A stretch of 16,982 bases of DNA from Candidatus Tenebribacter mawsonii (GCA_030765665.1 JAVCCD010000145.1:1-16982), one strand, 5' to 3'; positions 8,557-16,335 are shown, counted from the stretch's first letter. Numbers and translations are program-made. Notes: generated by a model from the letters alone, not told the origin.

Positions 8557-8603
8557 GAATTTTCATTTTTCATCTTTTAGCTAAAACTAGAAATGCAATT
8601 ATA

Positions 8604-9563
8604 CTATTGATCTCCTAATTTCTTTAGTCTGCTAAGCCTGTCAGCTTGATTTATTACAATCCATTTATCTTTTGATAACTCTTCATAAGCGAGGTTAAAG
8701 TTCTTCTTAGCAAGTTCGTTATTATTTTTTAGTGAATATAATTCAGCCAATTCCTCGAAAACATAGCCATCTTCAGGTAATTTCTTTTCTTCAATTTCTG
8801 TCAGGATTTCAATTTGTATTCTCAAAGCTTCATCAATTTTCTTCAAAGATCGCAGGCATCTTCCAATTGTCCATTTTGCAATTCTTGCACCATTTTCATC
8901 TCCTGATTCTTCTCTCCAATTAAATCCTTTTTGGAAGTAAACGAGGGCTTGATCGAATTTAGATAGATCATGGTATGTCCACCCAATGTTGTTATATAGT
9001 GGTTCTAACCAACCTTTACAATTCGTATCAGAAGTCTCTTCTGCGATTTTCAGGGCTTTCAAATTCCAATCAAGTTGCTTGTCTGGTGGCTCAACAATAC
9101 CCATCATATGAGCAGCATCAAGAGTATAAACATCAAGGTTATTTTCAACTCCATATTCATAAGCTCTCAAAAAAAGGGGTTTGGATACTTCCCATTCACC
9201 AGAAGAATTAAATACTCTCCCTCGTTCTAGTAAGTACCTGATACTTCCTTTTTTCATATTTTTGTTCAACATATTTCTTACTGAGTCTAGAGTTGCATGA
9301 GCTTGAATAAAATTGCCTTGCAAACCTTGAGCTCGAGCTATCTGAGTTAGAAGTTCTGCCTGATATTCCGCATCGTATGAATTTTCAGCGGAATCTTTTA
9401 AACCTTTTAGTATATTGTTAAATGCAGTTTCGGTTGAATCAGGATATTGATAATCCCACATCGCATCGAAATTTGGTAATGGGTTTATTCCAATTTCAGA
9501 ATTATTATTAGAGTTGCATCCAAACAAGAGAAATAAGATCAGAATATAAAACAATTTTTTCAT
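8604..9563 (-). CDS. TPR-repeat lipoprotein, unknown function
   Basis: 319 residues. The N-terminus is a lipoprotein signal peptide with lipobox LLFGC; C16 would be the acylated residue and the protein would face the periplasm or outer membrane. The rest is helical with about five or six tetratricopeptide-like repeats (roughly 67-100, 107-140, 145-178, 187-220, 227-260, 266-298), seen in segments such as LYNNIGWTYHDLSKFDQAL and VFEELAELYSLKNNNELAKK. TPR domains bind protein partners; none is indicated by the neighbours. The start is supported by AAAGGAGA just upstream. A TTGTCA box lies at 9615-9610, but the best -10 (TATAAC, 9595-9590) is only 14 bases away, so the promoter is uncertain. No terminator follows the stop, so read-through into the AI-2E gene is possible. 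Confidence 0.85.
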   Translation of the reverse strand: MKKLFYILILFLLFGCNSNNNSEIGINPLPNFDAMWDYQYPDSTETAFNNILKGLKDSAENSYDAEYQAELLTQIARAQGLQGNFIQAHATLDSVRNMLNKNMKKGSIRYLLERGRVFNSSGEWEVSKPLFLRAYEYGVENNLDVYTLDAAHMMGIVEPPDKQLDWNLKALKIAEETSDTNCKGWLEPLYNNIGWTYHDLSKFDQALVYFQKGFNWREESGDENGARIAKWTIGRCLRSLKKIDEALRIQIEILTEIEEKKLPEDGYVFEELAELYSLKNNNELAKKNFNLAYEELSKDKWIVINQADRLSRLKKLGDQ

Positions 9564-9616
9564 TAGCTATCTCCTTTAACATCCGTAAAGTTATAAAATA
9601 TGTAATATATGACAAG

Positions 9617-9650
9617 AAAAAAAGCACCCAACAGAAATCGGGTGCTTTTT
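9617..9650 (-). terminator. Rho-independent terminator after the outer-membrane barrel gene
   Basis: Inverted repeat AGCACCC (9623-9629) / GGGTGCT (9640-9646), extended by A/T pairs, with a ten-base loop. On the minus strand the stem is followed by a run of Ts. It lies 16 bases past the stop of the barrel gene. The flanking runs also make it T-rich on the other strand, but no plus-strand gene needs it. Confidence 0.9.
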
Positions 9651-9666
9651 ATAATGTATTATCAAA

Positions 9667-11406
9667 TTAGAATTTGAGTGTAAATGAGAGTCTGAGCTGT
9701 TTGTAGAAATCTGCATTAAGCAGATCATTTTCATCACCAACTCCACCTAAAAAACCCAAAAGATCAATTTGTAAATTATCTGTAGGTCGGAATCCGAGAC
9801 CATAATAGTAGTTTGTTGAGCTGTTTGTACTGTTAGTTTGTTCACTTGTAGAATCATAAGTGTTATCTTCTGTCACAACATCTACTGTGCCGTCACCATA
9901 AGTTGTCTCGGTTGTTATGGGCGAAACATCCTTGATCTCTTTAGCATCGTTTATTGTAGAACAAGTTGAGCTGAAAACACTTCCAAAACGAAGATCCCAT
10001 TTATTGTTATTCGTGAACTTATATTCTATTCCAACCGGAAGATAAAAATTAGAAGTGTATTGTTCAAAAGTTCGGTCTGCAGTTATTGAATACGATTCAG
10101 TAACTATGTAATCAGCAGCAGTAGATTCTTCATCAAGGATCTCGTAATCATAGATATTCTCAAAACTTTCTTCAAAATCGGTTTCTCTTATTACAATTAG
10201 ATAATTATAATTGAATCCTAAACCGAAATATACTTTTTCATTGAAGGGATAATTTATTTTTCCATTTAAAGAGAATTGAGTTCTTTTTTGAGTTCCGTCA
10301 TCTTTCATAAGTGAATTTTCAGTATCAGTTTCAAGATAATCTGTAAAAAGTGTATCTAATCCATCAAAGTATTTCTCAGTATCAGTTTGTATTGTTTCAC
10401 TTAGAACAGAATAATCGTTAGAACCAAAAGTAATATCACCACCAATCTTCCAATAACCGTCATTTTTTCTTTGTGCTGCTTTCACCAAAGTTTTTCTTAC
10501 AGAGGTACCAAGAGTAAAGGCATTCCCCGGATTTTCTAAGATGTTTTTATTTTCACTCTCTTCAATATTGAAATCTTCAAGAATTGGAATGTCCTGATCG
10601 AAGTAATCTTCTCTATAATAATCGTCAATTTGTTGGTCATAGGAATAATTCTGATGCATGAATATAAAATCTCCACGTACTTCGTATCCTCTGAAATCAG
10701 GTAAAAGAATAGAAGTTTGAAAATCAAAAAATGAATTTAAATAGTGATTACTTGAATCATCAAGTTGATTTGCAGTATAATCATCGAAATCCTCTACAAT
10801 GTCATGATAAATATAGTTCATATCATAAGCAATATCTTCATCAGAAGAATATGAATTATAACGGATTTTAGCTCCGATAACAAAATTGCCGGTATCATAA
10901 GTGTTATTTAATGCAAATTCAACTTGATTTACTTCATCATAATCAGATCTCTCTTGAGATATCTGTCTGATAATATCATAGATATCATCTCCAGTAATAT
11001 CATAATACCCTGTGAATTCATCACTTAATAAACCCCAGCCTGAAACATCATTATCCCCATCTAGATCAGAATCGATCCAAACAGTATATGGTGTTTTTGT
11101 TTTTTGGAATTCAATAAAAACAGAATTCCAGAGATTTTCTAAAAACGGATTTTTTGTAGAATATCCAATTAAAAAAGTATCGCTACTATTATTTGCAAGT
11201 ACCTGCTCATTTGAATTAATTATGTTGCTTAGGTTTGTATATAGCCTGCTCCCTTCCACAAATTTCAGTTCGATCGGATCTTTTACTAAATCCAAATCGT
11301 CATCAACAATTTTACCTAAAGCAATATTTCGGAAAGATGCTCCTTGAGCATTTGCCATACTAAGAGTTAACAATGTGAGTATCATAAAAAATAATATTTT
11401 CTTCAT
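9667..11406 (-). CDS. Predicted outer-membrane beta-barrel protein, unknown function
   Basis: 579 residues. A signal peptide (MKKILFFMILTLLTLSMANA, cleavage near AQG) is followed by an acidic, aromatic-rich sequence. Many alternating strands are visible, for example GNFVIGAKIRYNSY, EVRGDFIFMHQNY, KVYFGLGFNYNYLIV and NFYLPVGIEYKFT. The protein ends QLRLSFTLKF, with the terminal Phe typical of outer-membrane barrels recognised by BamA. The N-terminal third contains D112-S-D-L-D-G-D-N-D120, a calcium-loop-like motif. Strands are joined by very long Asp/Glu/Tyr-rich loops. The gene follows the lipoprotein gene by 18 bases, has a strong AAAGGAGA ribosome-binding site, and is closed by a terminator, so the two form an operon and may form an envelope complex (inference). 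The substrate is unknown; I recognise no porin or TonB-receptor plug. Confidence 0.82.
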   Translation of the reverse strand: MKKILFFMILTLLTLSMANAQGASFRNIALGKIVDDDLDLVKDPIELKFVEGSRLYTNLSNIINSNEQVLANNSSDTFLIGYSTKNPFLENLWNSVFIEFQKTKTPYTVWIDSDLDGDNDVSGWGLLSDEFTGYYDITGDDIYDIIRQISQERSDYDEVNQVEFALNNTYDTGNFVIGAKIRYNSYSSDEDIAYDMNYIYHDIVEDFDDYTANQLDDSSNHYLNSFFDFQTSILLPDFRGYEVRGDFIFMHQNYSYDQQIDDYYREDYFDQDIPILEDFNIEESENKNILENPGNAFTLGTSVRKTLVKAAQRKNDGYWKIGGDITFGSNDYSVLSETIQTDTEKYFDGLDTLFTDYLETDTENSLMKDDGTQKRTQFSLNGKINYPFNEKVYFGLGFNYNYLIVIRETDFEESFENIYDYEILDEESTAADYIVTESYSITADRTFEQYTSNFYLPVGIEYKFTNNNKWDLRFGSVFSSTCSTINDAKEIKDVSPITTETTYGDGTVDVVTEDNTYDSTSEQTNSTNSSTNYYYGLGFRPTDNLQIDLLGFLGGVGDENDLLNADFYKQLRLSFTLKF

Positions 11407-11424
11407 TTTATTTCTCCTTTCTTA

Positions 11425-12114
11425 CTAATTCACCCAAAAGTGGAATTCACCAAAATTATTATAATCATTATCATCCCATTCAACCAGAATATTGGATTCA
11501 TCATCTGTCACTATCCCCTCAATACCCCCGTCACCTACTTGGTCCCAACAATAAATTGCATAATGGTCATTTTCAAGTTCAACAATAAATTCTTGGTTTT
11601 CATATGAATTATCAAAAGTTTGATCGGTTGGGAAATAAAAAGAAGATGTTGAATAATTATATAAATTCCATGATGCTTCACCTGCCCAATAGTCAACAGT
11701 AACATTTATTGTTATGGGGTTTCCATAAATATTACCACAAAGGTATTCCACATAATTTGATTGTTGAGTATACGTTGGAGCGATCGTTTCTATATAATAG
11801 GTTATCAATGTGCTGTCTTCAAATGCGTAGGAATCGTAATACATAAAGTGCATTGAGTCGATAGTAGCAAGTTCAATAAAAGCATCATCCTCGATTTTAC
11901 GATAGATCTTGAATTGACTGTTAAGTGGAGTATTGTCTCTCCATATAAGCCGAATACTGTCTCCAACTGATTGCACATTAGTTAGAACAGGAGCATGGCC
12001 ATCAGGGTCATCCATCAATACCTGTTTTATTCCAAGCGGATCTTCTTTTGAACATGCCCAGAAACTTGAAAATACAATAACTAATAAAAATAAAGTCCAA
12101 AATTTGTTTTTCAT
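11425..12114 (-). CDS. Lipoprotein with FnIII-like domain and C-terminal GDGG-type beta domain
   Basis: 229 residues. The signal peptide ends in lipobox SFWAC, giving an acylated C21. Residues about 40-118 look like a fibronectin type III domain (PVLTNVQSVGDSIRLIWRD, then SQFKIYRKIEDDAF and TYYIETIAP). Residues about 130-229 have the pattern TVDYWAGEASWNLYN ... HYAIYCWDQVGDGG ... GEFHFWV. This resembles a beta-sandwich domain seen in secreted FCB-group proteins (E-x-SW, then G-x-Y-x-F, D-x-x-GDG); the resemblance is from memory of the pattern, not a search. Both domains suggest adhesion or protein contact at the cell surface or in the periplasm. A strong GAGGAGG ribosome-binding site precedes the ATG. 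It is the first gene of a two-gene operon with the barrel. Confidence 0.83.
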   Translation of the reverse strand: MKNKFWTLFLLVIVFSSFWACSKEDPLGIKQVLMDDPDGHAPVLTNVQSVGDSIRLIWRDNTPLNSQFKIYRKIEDDAFIELATIDSMHFMYYDSYAFEDSTLITYYIETIAPTYTQQSNYVEYLCGNIYGNPITINVTVDYWAGEASWNLYNYSTSSFYFPTDQTFDNSYENQEFIVELENDHYAIYCWDQVGDGGIEGIVTDDESNILVEWDDNDYNNFGEFHFWVN

Positions 12115-12165
12115 ACTTTCCTCCTCTTTTTCTTGTTAATGTCGTTATTTTGTTTATATAAACTC

Positions 12166-12192
12166 ATTTAACAGAATGGAATTACTTGTCAA
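12166..12192 (-). promoter_or_regulatory. Candidate promoter for the lipoprotein/barrel operon
   Basis: On the minus strand a perfect TTGACA (12192-12187) is followed by TTAAAT (12171-12166), which matches four of six -10 positions, at a short 15-base spacing. It lies between the PEP carboxykinase terminator and the lipoprotein start, leaving a leader of about 45 bases. The -35 is convincing, the -10 is not. Confidence 0.35.
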
Positions 12193-12228
12193 TAATTTTG
12201 TCTTAGGTGAAATATTTTTTGATATGAT

Positions 12229-12258
12229 AAAAAAAACGCCAGCATGTTGTTGCTGGCG
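12229..12258 (-). terminator. Rho-independent terminator after PEP carboxykinase
   Basis: Perfect 8-bp stem CGCCAGCA (12237-12244) / TGCTGGCG (12251-12258) with a six-base loop. It is followed on the minus strand by eight Ts (A tract at 12229-12236). It sits 24 bases past the pckA stop and isolates that gene from the lipoprotein operon. Confidence 0.95.
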
Positions 12259-12282
12259 AATCATAGGTTTCTATATTATTTA

Positions 12283-14013
12283 TTATACGTTTATTTTTAA
12301 AGCCTTTAAGAGTTTATTAAGAAGCTCAGGTTTTGTAGTAAGATCGGAATTTGTTAAAAAATCTCTTCGCTGCTTAAATCTGCTTTTTAAAAGATCTTGA
12401 TAACCCATTATATTTTGTCGTTTGTGTGGATCATATTTATCATAAAATCCGGGTAATATTTTCTCAATAGATTCACTTGTAGGAATCATTGCACCTGGCA
12501 ATATTTCCCATTCTTCCCATTCAAGCTGATCTGTAAGAATTGCAGTTTGCAATGTGAGAGATGTATTTAATTTGATCACTTCAACATCAGTTTCAGATGA
12601 TTTCCAATAAGCTGCAGAATTGAAGCTATAACATTCTGCTCCACCATCGATAACTTTATAGAATGATTCAACATCCTTCCATAATTCGTAAACCCTGAAA
12701 GGATTTGCAAATGGTTCAAAAACCAATTTTTTAAGTTCTTCTTCCGTAACGTTTTCTGCTCTATTTCTTTTTGTCACAAGAGCCGCTCCCATTGCAACGG
12801 CAAGGTATTTATCACTAAATTTTAGAATTGGTGGGAGAATTGTATCCTTCATAAGCCAAGCTAATGCTTTTGGGAAGCTGCAGCGGTTTACCCAGTTTCC
12901 TAAAAGATCTCTATCTAATAGTGCTCTACCATTCGCTTGACGCAGGTCAAGACCAACTGGGTACAGTTTGCCATCAACATCCATTAGAGCATGATTCATT
13001 AACGAAATACAGTACTTCCAATCAGGATGACCAATCGGACGACTATCGGTTTTGTCGAATAGTGATGGTTCCCAAGCACGGCATAATTTATTTTTCGTAT
13101 CAATTTGAAAAGCATCGTCGTGAAGAACAACTTTGGAAAATCCTTCCGGCATTGTTCCTGCATTATCTGCAGAATTAGTATGAGAAGATTTTCCTGTTCC
13201 AGATAGACCGTAAAAAGCTATCGATCTCTTTCCTAACTCTTTAGTCTTTTTGTCATTGCAATCAGAGAAATCAATTTCTTTGATTCCACCATGACATGCC
13301 GCCATTCCAAGACGCATTCCAGATGTCCATGCAAGCGTTAAGGTTCCCTTCTTACGTTCTCCAAAATAGCGCATTCCTAAATTAAAAATCACATTATGCT
13401 CTTCATCTACAAGAGCAAGTTGGGGAGAGCCGATATCGCAATAATAGGGATCATCGCAGGTCCATTTATTGAATGCAACAATAATAATATCTTGAATGGG
13501 AAGATCTTTGCTGTTCTTATATTTTTCTTCTATGAGTTCAAATGGAGTGAAGTTGGAAAGCCAGTTGAACACATTCATAGCATCAGATCTAGTTGTAACA
13601 AAAGTACCTTTAATCATCAAATCTTTATCTAACCCAATAATTGCTTCAGCTTTAATCAAATCATTTTGCTCAAGTTGATACACAGCCTCTCTAATGTCGC
13701 CTTCAACTTTTTGCTTCTCTTCTTCATTTATTCTATTATAAAAAACTCTTGCTTTCGCAGTACGACCAATAATTTTTCCGTGACAATCGTTAAGTACTTT
13801 TGCCCCTTTAGGAAGTCCCAATTGCTTAGCAAATTCGGGATATATTTCAATGTCAGTTTCAGATACTCCAGGTTGGTTTATCGCCATTTTATATGCCTGT
13901 TCAGCAGTTACTTTTTGAACTTTCTGATTTAGCATAACAGTTTCTGCAATGACACGAATTTTAGAGCAGTCTTTTAAATTTGAATAGTATTTATAGCTTG
14001 ATTTACTTGCCAT
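12283..14013 (-). CDS. pckA: Phosphoenolpyruvate carboxykinase (ATP type), divergent
   Basis: 576 residues, somewhat longer than the usual 520-540. The enzyme interconverts oxaloacetate plus ATP with PEP, CO2 and ADP in the cytosol. Family landmarks appear in the right order: YFGERKKGTLT (about 216-226; the family has YAGEMKKG), ACHGG with H241 (metal-binding His region), P-loop GLSGTGKSS (269-277), HDDAF (298-302; the family has GDDEH), and a C-terminal DTILPPILKFSDKYL segment matching the family's D-x-x-x-xLPP region. The SHT after the P-loop and the HDDAFQID motif depart from the textbook enzyme, so this is a distant branch and could have altered specificity. The start is set at the ATG at 14013, preceded by GGAGGAAA; an in-frame TTG at 14025 would place the Shine-Dalgarno inside the gene. 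It is a single-gene unit with terminators on both sides. Confidence 0.9.
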   Translation of the reverse strand: MASKSSYKYYSNLKDCSKIRVIAETVMLNQKVQKVTAEQAYKMAINQPGVSETDIEIYPEFAKQLGLPKGAKVLNDCHGKIIGRTAKARVFYNRINEEEKQKVEGDIREAVYQLEQNDLIKAEAIIGLDKDLMIKGTFVTTRSDAMNVFNWLSNFTPFELIEEKYKNSKDLPIQDIIIVAFNKWTCDDPYYCDIGSPQLALVDEEHNVIFNLGMRYFGERKKGTLTLAWTSGMRLGMAACHGGIKEIDFSDCNDKKTKELGKRSIAFYGLSGTGKSSHTNSADNAGTMPEGFSKVVLHDDAFQIDTKNKLCRAWEPSLFDKTDSRPIGHPDWKYCISLMNHALMDVDGKLYPVGLDLRQANGRALLDRDLLGNWVNRCSFPKALAWLMKDTILPPILKFSDKYLAVAMGAALVTKRNRAENVTEEELKKLVFEPFANPFRVYELWKDVESFYKVIDGGAECYSFNSAAYWKSSETDVEVIKLNTSLTLQTAILTDQLEWEEWEILPGAMIPTSESIEKILPGFYDKYDPHKRQNIMGYQDLLKSRFKQRRDFLTNSDLTTKPELLNKLLKALKINV

Positions 14014-14015
14014 GA

Positions 14016-14023
14016 TTTCCTCC
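14016..14023 (-). promoter_or_regulatory. Ribosome-binding site that decides the pckA start
   Basis: GGAGGAAA on the minus strand, two bases before the ATG at 14013. A longer reading frame could open at a TTG (14025), but its codons two and three are this very Shine-Dalgarno sequence, so the ATG is preferred. Confidence 0.85.
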
Positions 14024-14063
14024 AATATATTAAATAATTATGTAAAAAATCAAATTTTGGGAT

Positions 14064-14090
14064 AAAAAAAAACAGCCAAGGCTGCTTTTT
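14064..14090 (-). terminator. Rho-independent terminator after rpmA
   Basis: On the minus strand CAGC-CTTG-GCTG forms a short stem (14084-14081 with 14076-14073), extended by a G-U pair and an A/T stretch, followed by a run of about nine Ts. It lies 16 bases past the rpmA stop and closes the rng-rplU-rpmA unit. Confidence 0.8.
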
Positions 14091-14106
14091 AGTATTTCAA
14101 TTTTAA

Positions 14107-14367
14107 TTAAATTCTTTCAGGAAAGACACTAACGAATTTTCGTCCAGCCTTCTTTGTTTCATACTTCACAAAACCTTCGATCAGACTAAAAATGGTGTAA
14201 TCATTACCTATGCCAACATTTTCACCTATGTGGATTCTAGTTCCTCTTTGGCGAATGATAATATTTCCAGCTAAAACTTTCTGACCACCATATTTTTTTA
14301 CTCCGAGATATTGAGGGTTACTGTCTCTTCCATTCCTACTACTTCCAACGCCTTTCTTATGTGCCAT
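14107..14367 (-). CDS. rpmA: 50S ribosomal protein L27 (bL27)
   Basis: 86 residues, normal length. The start MAHKKGVGSSRNGRDS is the diagnostic bL27 N-terminus, which reaches towards the peptidyl-transferase centre. The body contains LGVKKYGGQKVLAGNIIIRQ and the GTRIHIGENVGIGNDYTIF segment. There is no N-terminal extension of the kind cleaved by the Prp protease in Firmicutes. It begins nine bases after the rplU stop with an AAGGGG ribosome-binding site that overlaps that stop codon, so translation of the pair is tightly linked. It is the last gene of the unit and is followed by a terminator. Confidence 0.98.
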   Translation of the reverse strand: MAHKKGVGSSRNGRDSNPQYLGVKKYGGQKVLAGNIIIRQRGTRIHIGENVGIGNDYTIFSLIEGFVKYETKKAGRKFVSVFPERI

Positions 14368-14376
14368 GTTAACCCC

Positions 14377-14691
14377 TTATTTAATAATATCCGTAATTTT
14401 GATTTCAGTATAATTTTGTCTATGCCCTTGCTTCTTTTCATAACCTTTTCTTCTTTTCTTCTTAAAAACGATTACTTTTTTATCTTTAAAATGGCTTGTA
14501 ACTTCAGCAAGAACTTTTGCATTTTTTACAGTTGGAGTTCCAATAACAGTATTATCTTCTGTTTGTAAAAATAATACATTTTTCATTTCTATTTCTGCTC
14601 CAACTTCAAGCTCACTCATGTATGGAACTTTTATAGCTTGGTCTTTTTCAACCCTGAACTGAGTCCCTTTAAAATCTACTATTGCGTACAT
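14377..14691 (-). CDS. rplU: 50S ribosomal protein L21 (bL21)
   Basis: 104 residues, normal length. The N-terminus MYAIVDFKGTQFRVEKDQ and the basic motif KKKRRKGYEKKQGHRQ followed by TEIKITDI are characteristic of bL21, a 23S rRNA-binding protein of the large subunit. GGAG five bases upstream supports the start. It sits between rng and rpmA; the rplU-rpmA pair is conserved across bacteria and an upstream RNase E/G gene is common. The 85-base gap after rng holds promoter-like boxes, so it may be transcribed separately as well as from rng. Confidence 0.98.
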   Translation of the reverse strand: MYAIVDFKGTQFRVEKDQAIKVPYMSELEVGAEIEMKNVLFLQTEDNTVIGTPTVKNAKVLAEVTSHFKDKKVIVFKKKRRKGYEKKQGHRQNYTEIKITDIIK

Positions 14692-14753
14692 TTAATCTCC
14701 TTCTAACTACCAATTCATAATGAGAATATCTAAGAAATTTTGAGTGATTATAT

Positions 14754-14769
14754 TGTCAAGAATATTATA
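14754..14769 (-). promoter_or_regulatory. Promoter-like boxes upstream of rplU
   Basis: On the minus strand TATAAT (14769-14764) and a perfect TTGACA (14759-14754) lie close together after the rng stop. They cannot be one promoter in this order. TATAAT may be the -10 of a start with a weak -35 inside rng. TTGACA may be a -35 with a poor -10 (TTCTTA at 17 bases). Only the presence of the boxes is certain. Confidence 0.25.
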
Positions 14770-14776
14770 CTCTAAC

Positions 14777-16261
14777 TTATTCACTAAAAAATTCTTTATT
14801 TGTTCTAGTTGAGAAAACTTTAAATTTATCAAAATCCAAGCTACCGTCAGAAACAAATTTAATAGAGTTTTGAATATCATCAAAGAAATCTGGATTCTCA
14901 TCGGTGAATTTTTTTACATTTTTATGAACTTTTATCGTTAGATCATCTTTTTTTATAAAGTAACTTGCACGTTTTAACCACCGAGAAATTTGAACTGCAA
15001 TTGAATCCCTGGAAAGAAGACGTCCGGTACCATGGCAATGCGGGCATTGCTCTGAATAGCTGAGAAGCAAACTAGGACGAGTTCTTTTTCGTGAAATTTC
15101 TATCAAACCTAAAGGACTGAATGGAAAGATTTTATGTTTAGCTCTATCCCGTTTTAGGGAATCTTTTAGTGTCGCATAAACATTATCTCTATCATTTTCA
15201 TATTTCATGTCGATAAAATCAATAACCATTATTCCACTAAGATCTCGCAAGCGTATTTGTAAGGCTGCTTCAATTGCGGCTTCAGTATTGGTTTTAGTAA
15301 TTGTCTTTTCGTAATTATCTTTACCTGTAAAACTACCTGTGTTTACGTCGATTGCAACAAGGGCTTCAGTTTGCTGGATCGTAATGTTTCCACCACTTGG
15401 TAGATTAACCCTTGATTTGAATATATTCCCAATCTCTTTTTCTATTCCATAAGCGTTGAAAATTGGGGATTCTTCCTGATATAGTTCGATTCTGTTTACT
15501 AATTCAGGAGCAATATCCTTTAATTTTGATACTATTCGATTTCTCATTTTTTTATCATCAACTACCATGCGGTCTATTGAGGAATTGAAGATGTCTCGCA
15601 CTAGAGAGAAAGATAGATCATTTTCATCATAAATGCAAGCTGGTGGTTTTGCATGTTTTGCCTGTTTGTTGATCAACTTCCATGTTCTTTCTATTCCAAT
15701 ATATTCTTTTTTAAAATCTTCTTCATTGATACTCTCGGTGTCTGTTCTAACAATTATACCAACATCTTTATCTTTAACCTTTTTTAATATTTTCTTTATT
15801 CGATTCCTTTCTCCTGCAGAGGAGATTTTTCTGGAAATTGCAACCTTTTTCTCCCCAGGCATGAAAACAAGAAATTTTCCTGGAATTGAAAGCTTGCCAG
15901 TAACACGTGCACCCTTTTTTAAAATTGGTTCTTTCTTAACTTGAACGATTATCTCCTGACCTATTGAAAGTACTTTTCCGATATCAGACGATTTCCGTTT
16001 TGCAAATATCTTTTTTGTGGTTTTATTAAGCGACATAGAATCTATGTCAGTAAAGTGTAAAAAAGCTGTTCGCGCTAGTCCGATATCAACAAAAGCTGCT
16101 CCCATACCGGGTAAAACATTCTTTACGACCCCTACATAAATATTCCCTACAAGTATCTGATTTTCTTTTTTTTCTGCGAAAAGTTCGACCAATCTATTAT
16201 CTTCAAGAAGAGCTACTCTCTTCTCAATTTGACCATAATTAACAATTAATTCATTAAACAT
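14777..16261 (-). CDS. rng: Ribonuclease G/E family endoribonuclease
   Basis: 494 residues, the length of RNase G or the RNase E catalytic core, without an RNase E scaffold tail. An S1-like RNA-binding region (about 36-118, with GNIYVGVVKNVLPGMGAAFVDIG) is followed by the 5' sensor and the DNase I-like domain. The catalytic, metal-binding aspartates are D305 (VAIDVNTGSFTG) and D348 (VIDFIDM), matching D303 and D346 of E. coli RNase E. The zinc link is C406-P-H-C409. The enzyme makes 5'-end-sensitive cuts in rRNA precursors and mRNA in the cytosol. The start MFNELIVN fits the family; the nearest Shine-Dalgarno (AGGAG) is about 12 bases upstream and lies in a small hairpin. Downstream are rplU and rpmA, a common arrangement. 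Confidence 0.97.
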   Translation of the reverse strand: MFNELIVNYGQIEKRVALLEDNRLVELFAEKKENQILVGNIYVGVVKNVLPGMGAAFVDIGLARTAFLHFTDIDSMSLNKTTKKIFAKRKSSDIGKVLSIGQEIIVQVKKEPILKKGARVTGKLSIPGKFLVFMPGEKKVAISRKISSAGERNRIKKILKKVKDKDVGIIVRTDTESINEEDFKKEYIGIERTWKLINKQAKHAKPPACIYDENDLSFSLVRDIFNSSIDRMVVDDKKMRNRIVSKLKDIAPELVNRIELYQEESPIFNAYGIEKEIGNIFKSRVNLPSGGNITIQQTEALVAIDVNTGSFTGKDNYEKTITKTNTEAAIEAALQIRLRDLSGIMVIDFIDMKYENDRDNVYATLKDSLKRDRAKHKIFPFSPLGLIEISRKRTRPSLLLSYSEQCPHCHGTGRLLSRDSIAVQISRWLKRASYFIKKDDLTIKVHKNVKKFTDENPDFFDDIQNSIKFVSDGSLDFDKFKVFSTRTNKEFFSE

Positions 16262-16273
16262 TCTATTATTTTT

Positions 16274-16289
16274 CTCCTATTTAAAGGAG
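16274..16289 (-). promoter_or_regulatory. Hairpin overlapping the rng ribosome-binding site
   Basis: On the minus strand CTCCT (16289-16285) can pair with AGGAG (16278-16274) across a six-base loop. AGGAG is the only Shine-Dalgarno-like sequence before the rng ATG at 16261. A folded leader would mask it. It may be chance, since a 5-bp stem is weak. Confidence 0.4.
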
Positions 16290-16335
16290 CCAATATAAGT
16301 AAAATTCCGTCAAGGCTTTTCTGATTATCTTTTTC

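Noticed and set aside
12176..12400. Plus-strand frame of 74 codons between the lipoprotein operon and pckA
   Set aside because: It runs through the pckA terminator hairpin and into the antisense of the pckA 3' end, with no ribosome-binding site and no recognisable protein.
14692..14776. Structured L21 leader regulating rplU
   Set aside because: The gap is only 85 bases, AT-rich, with no clear paired structure; only promoter-like boxes are visible.
14707..14901. Minus-strand frame of 64 codons overlapping the rng 3' end
   Set aside because: It overlaps rng in another frame and its composition is that of out-of-frame AT-rich DNA; rng is secure to its stop at 14777.
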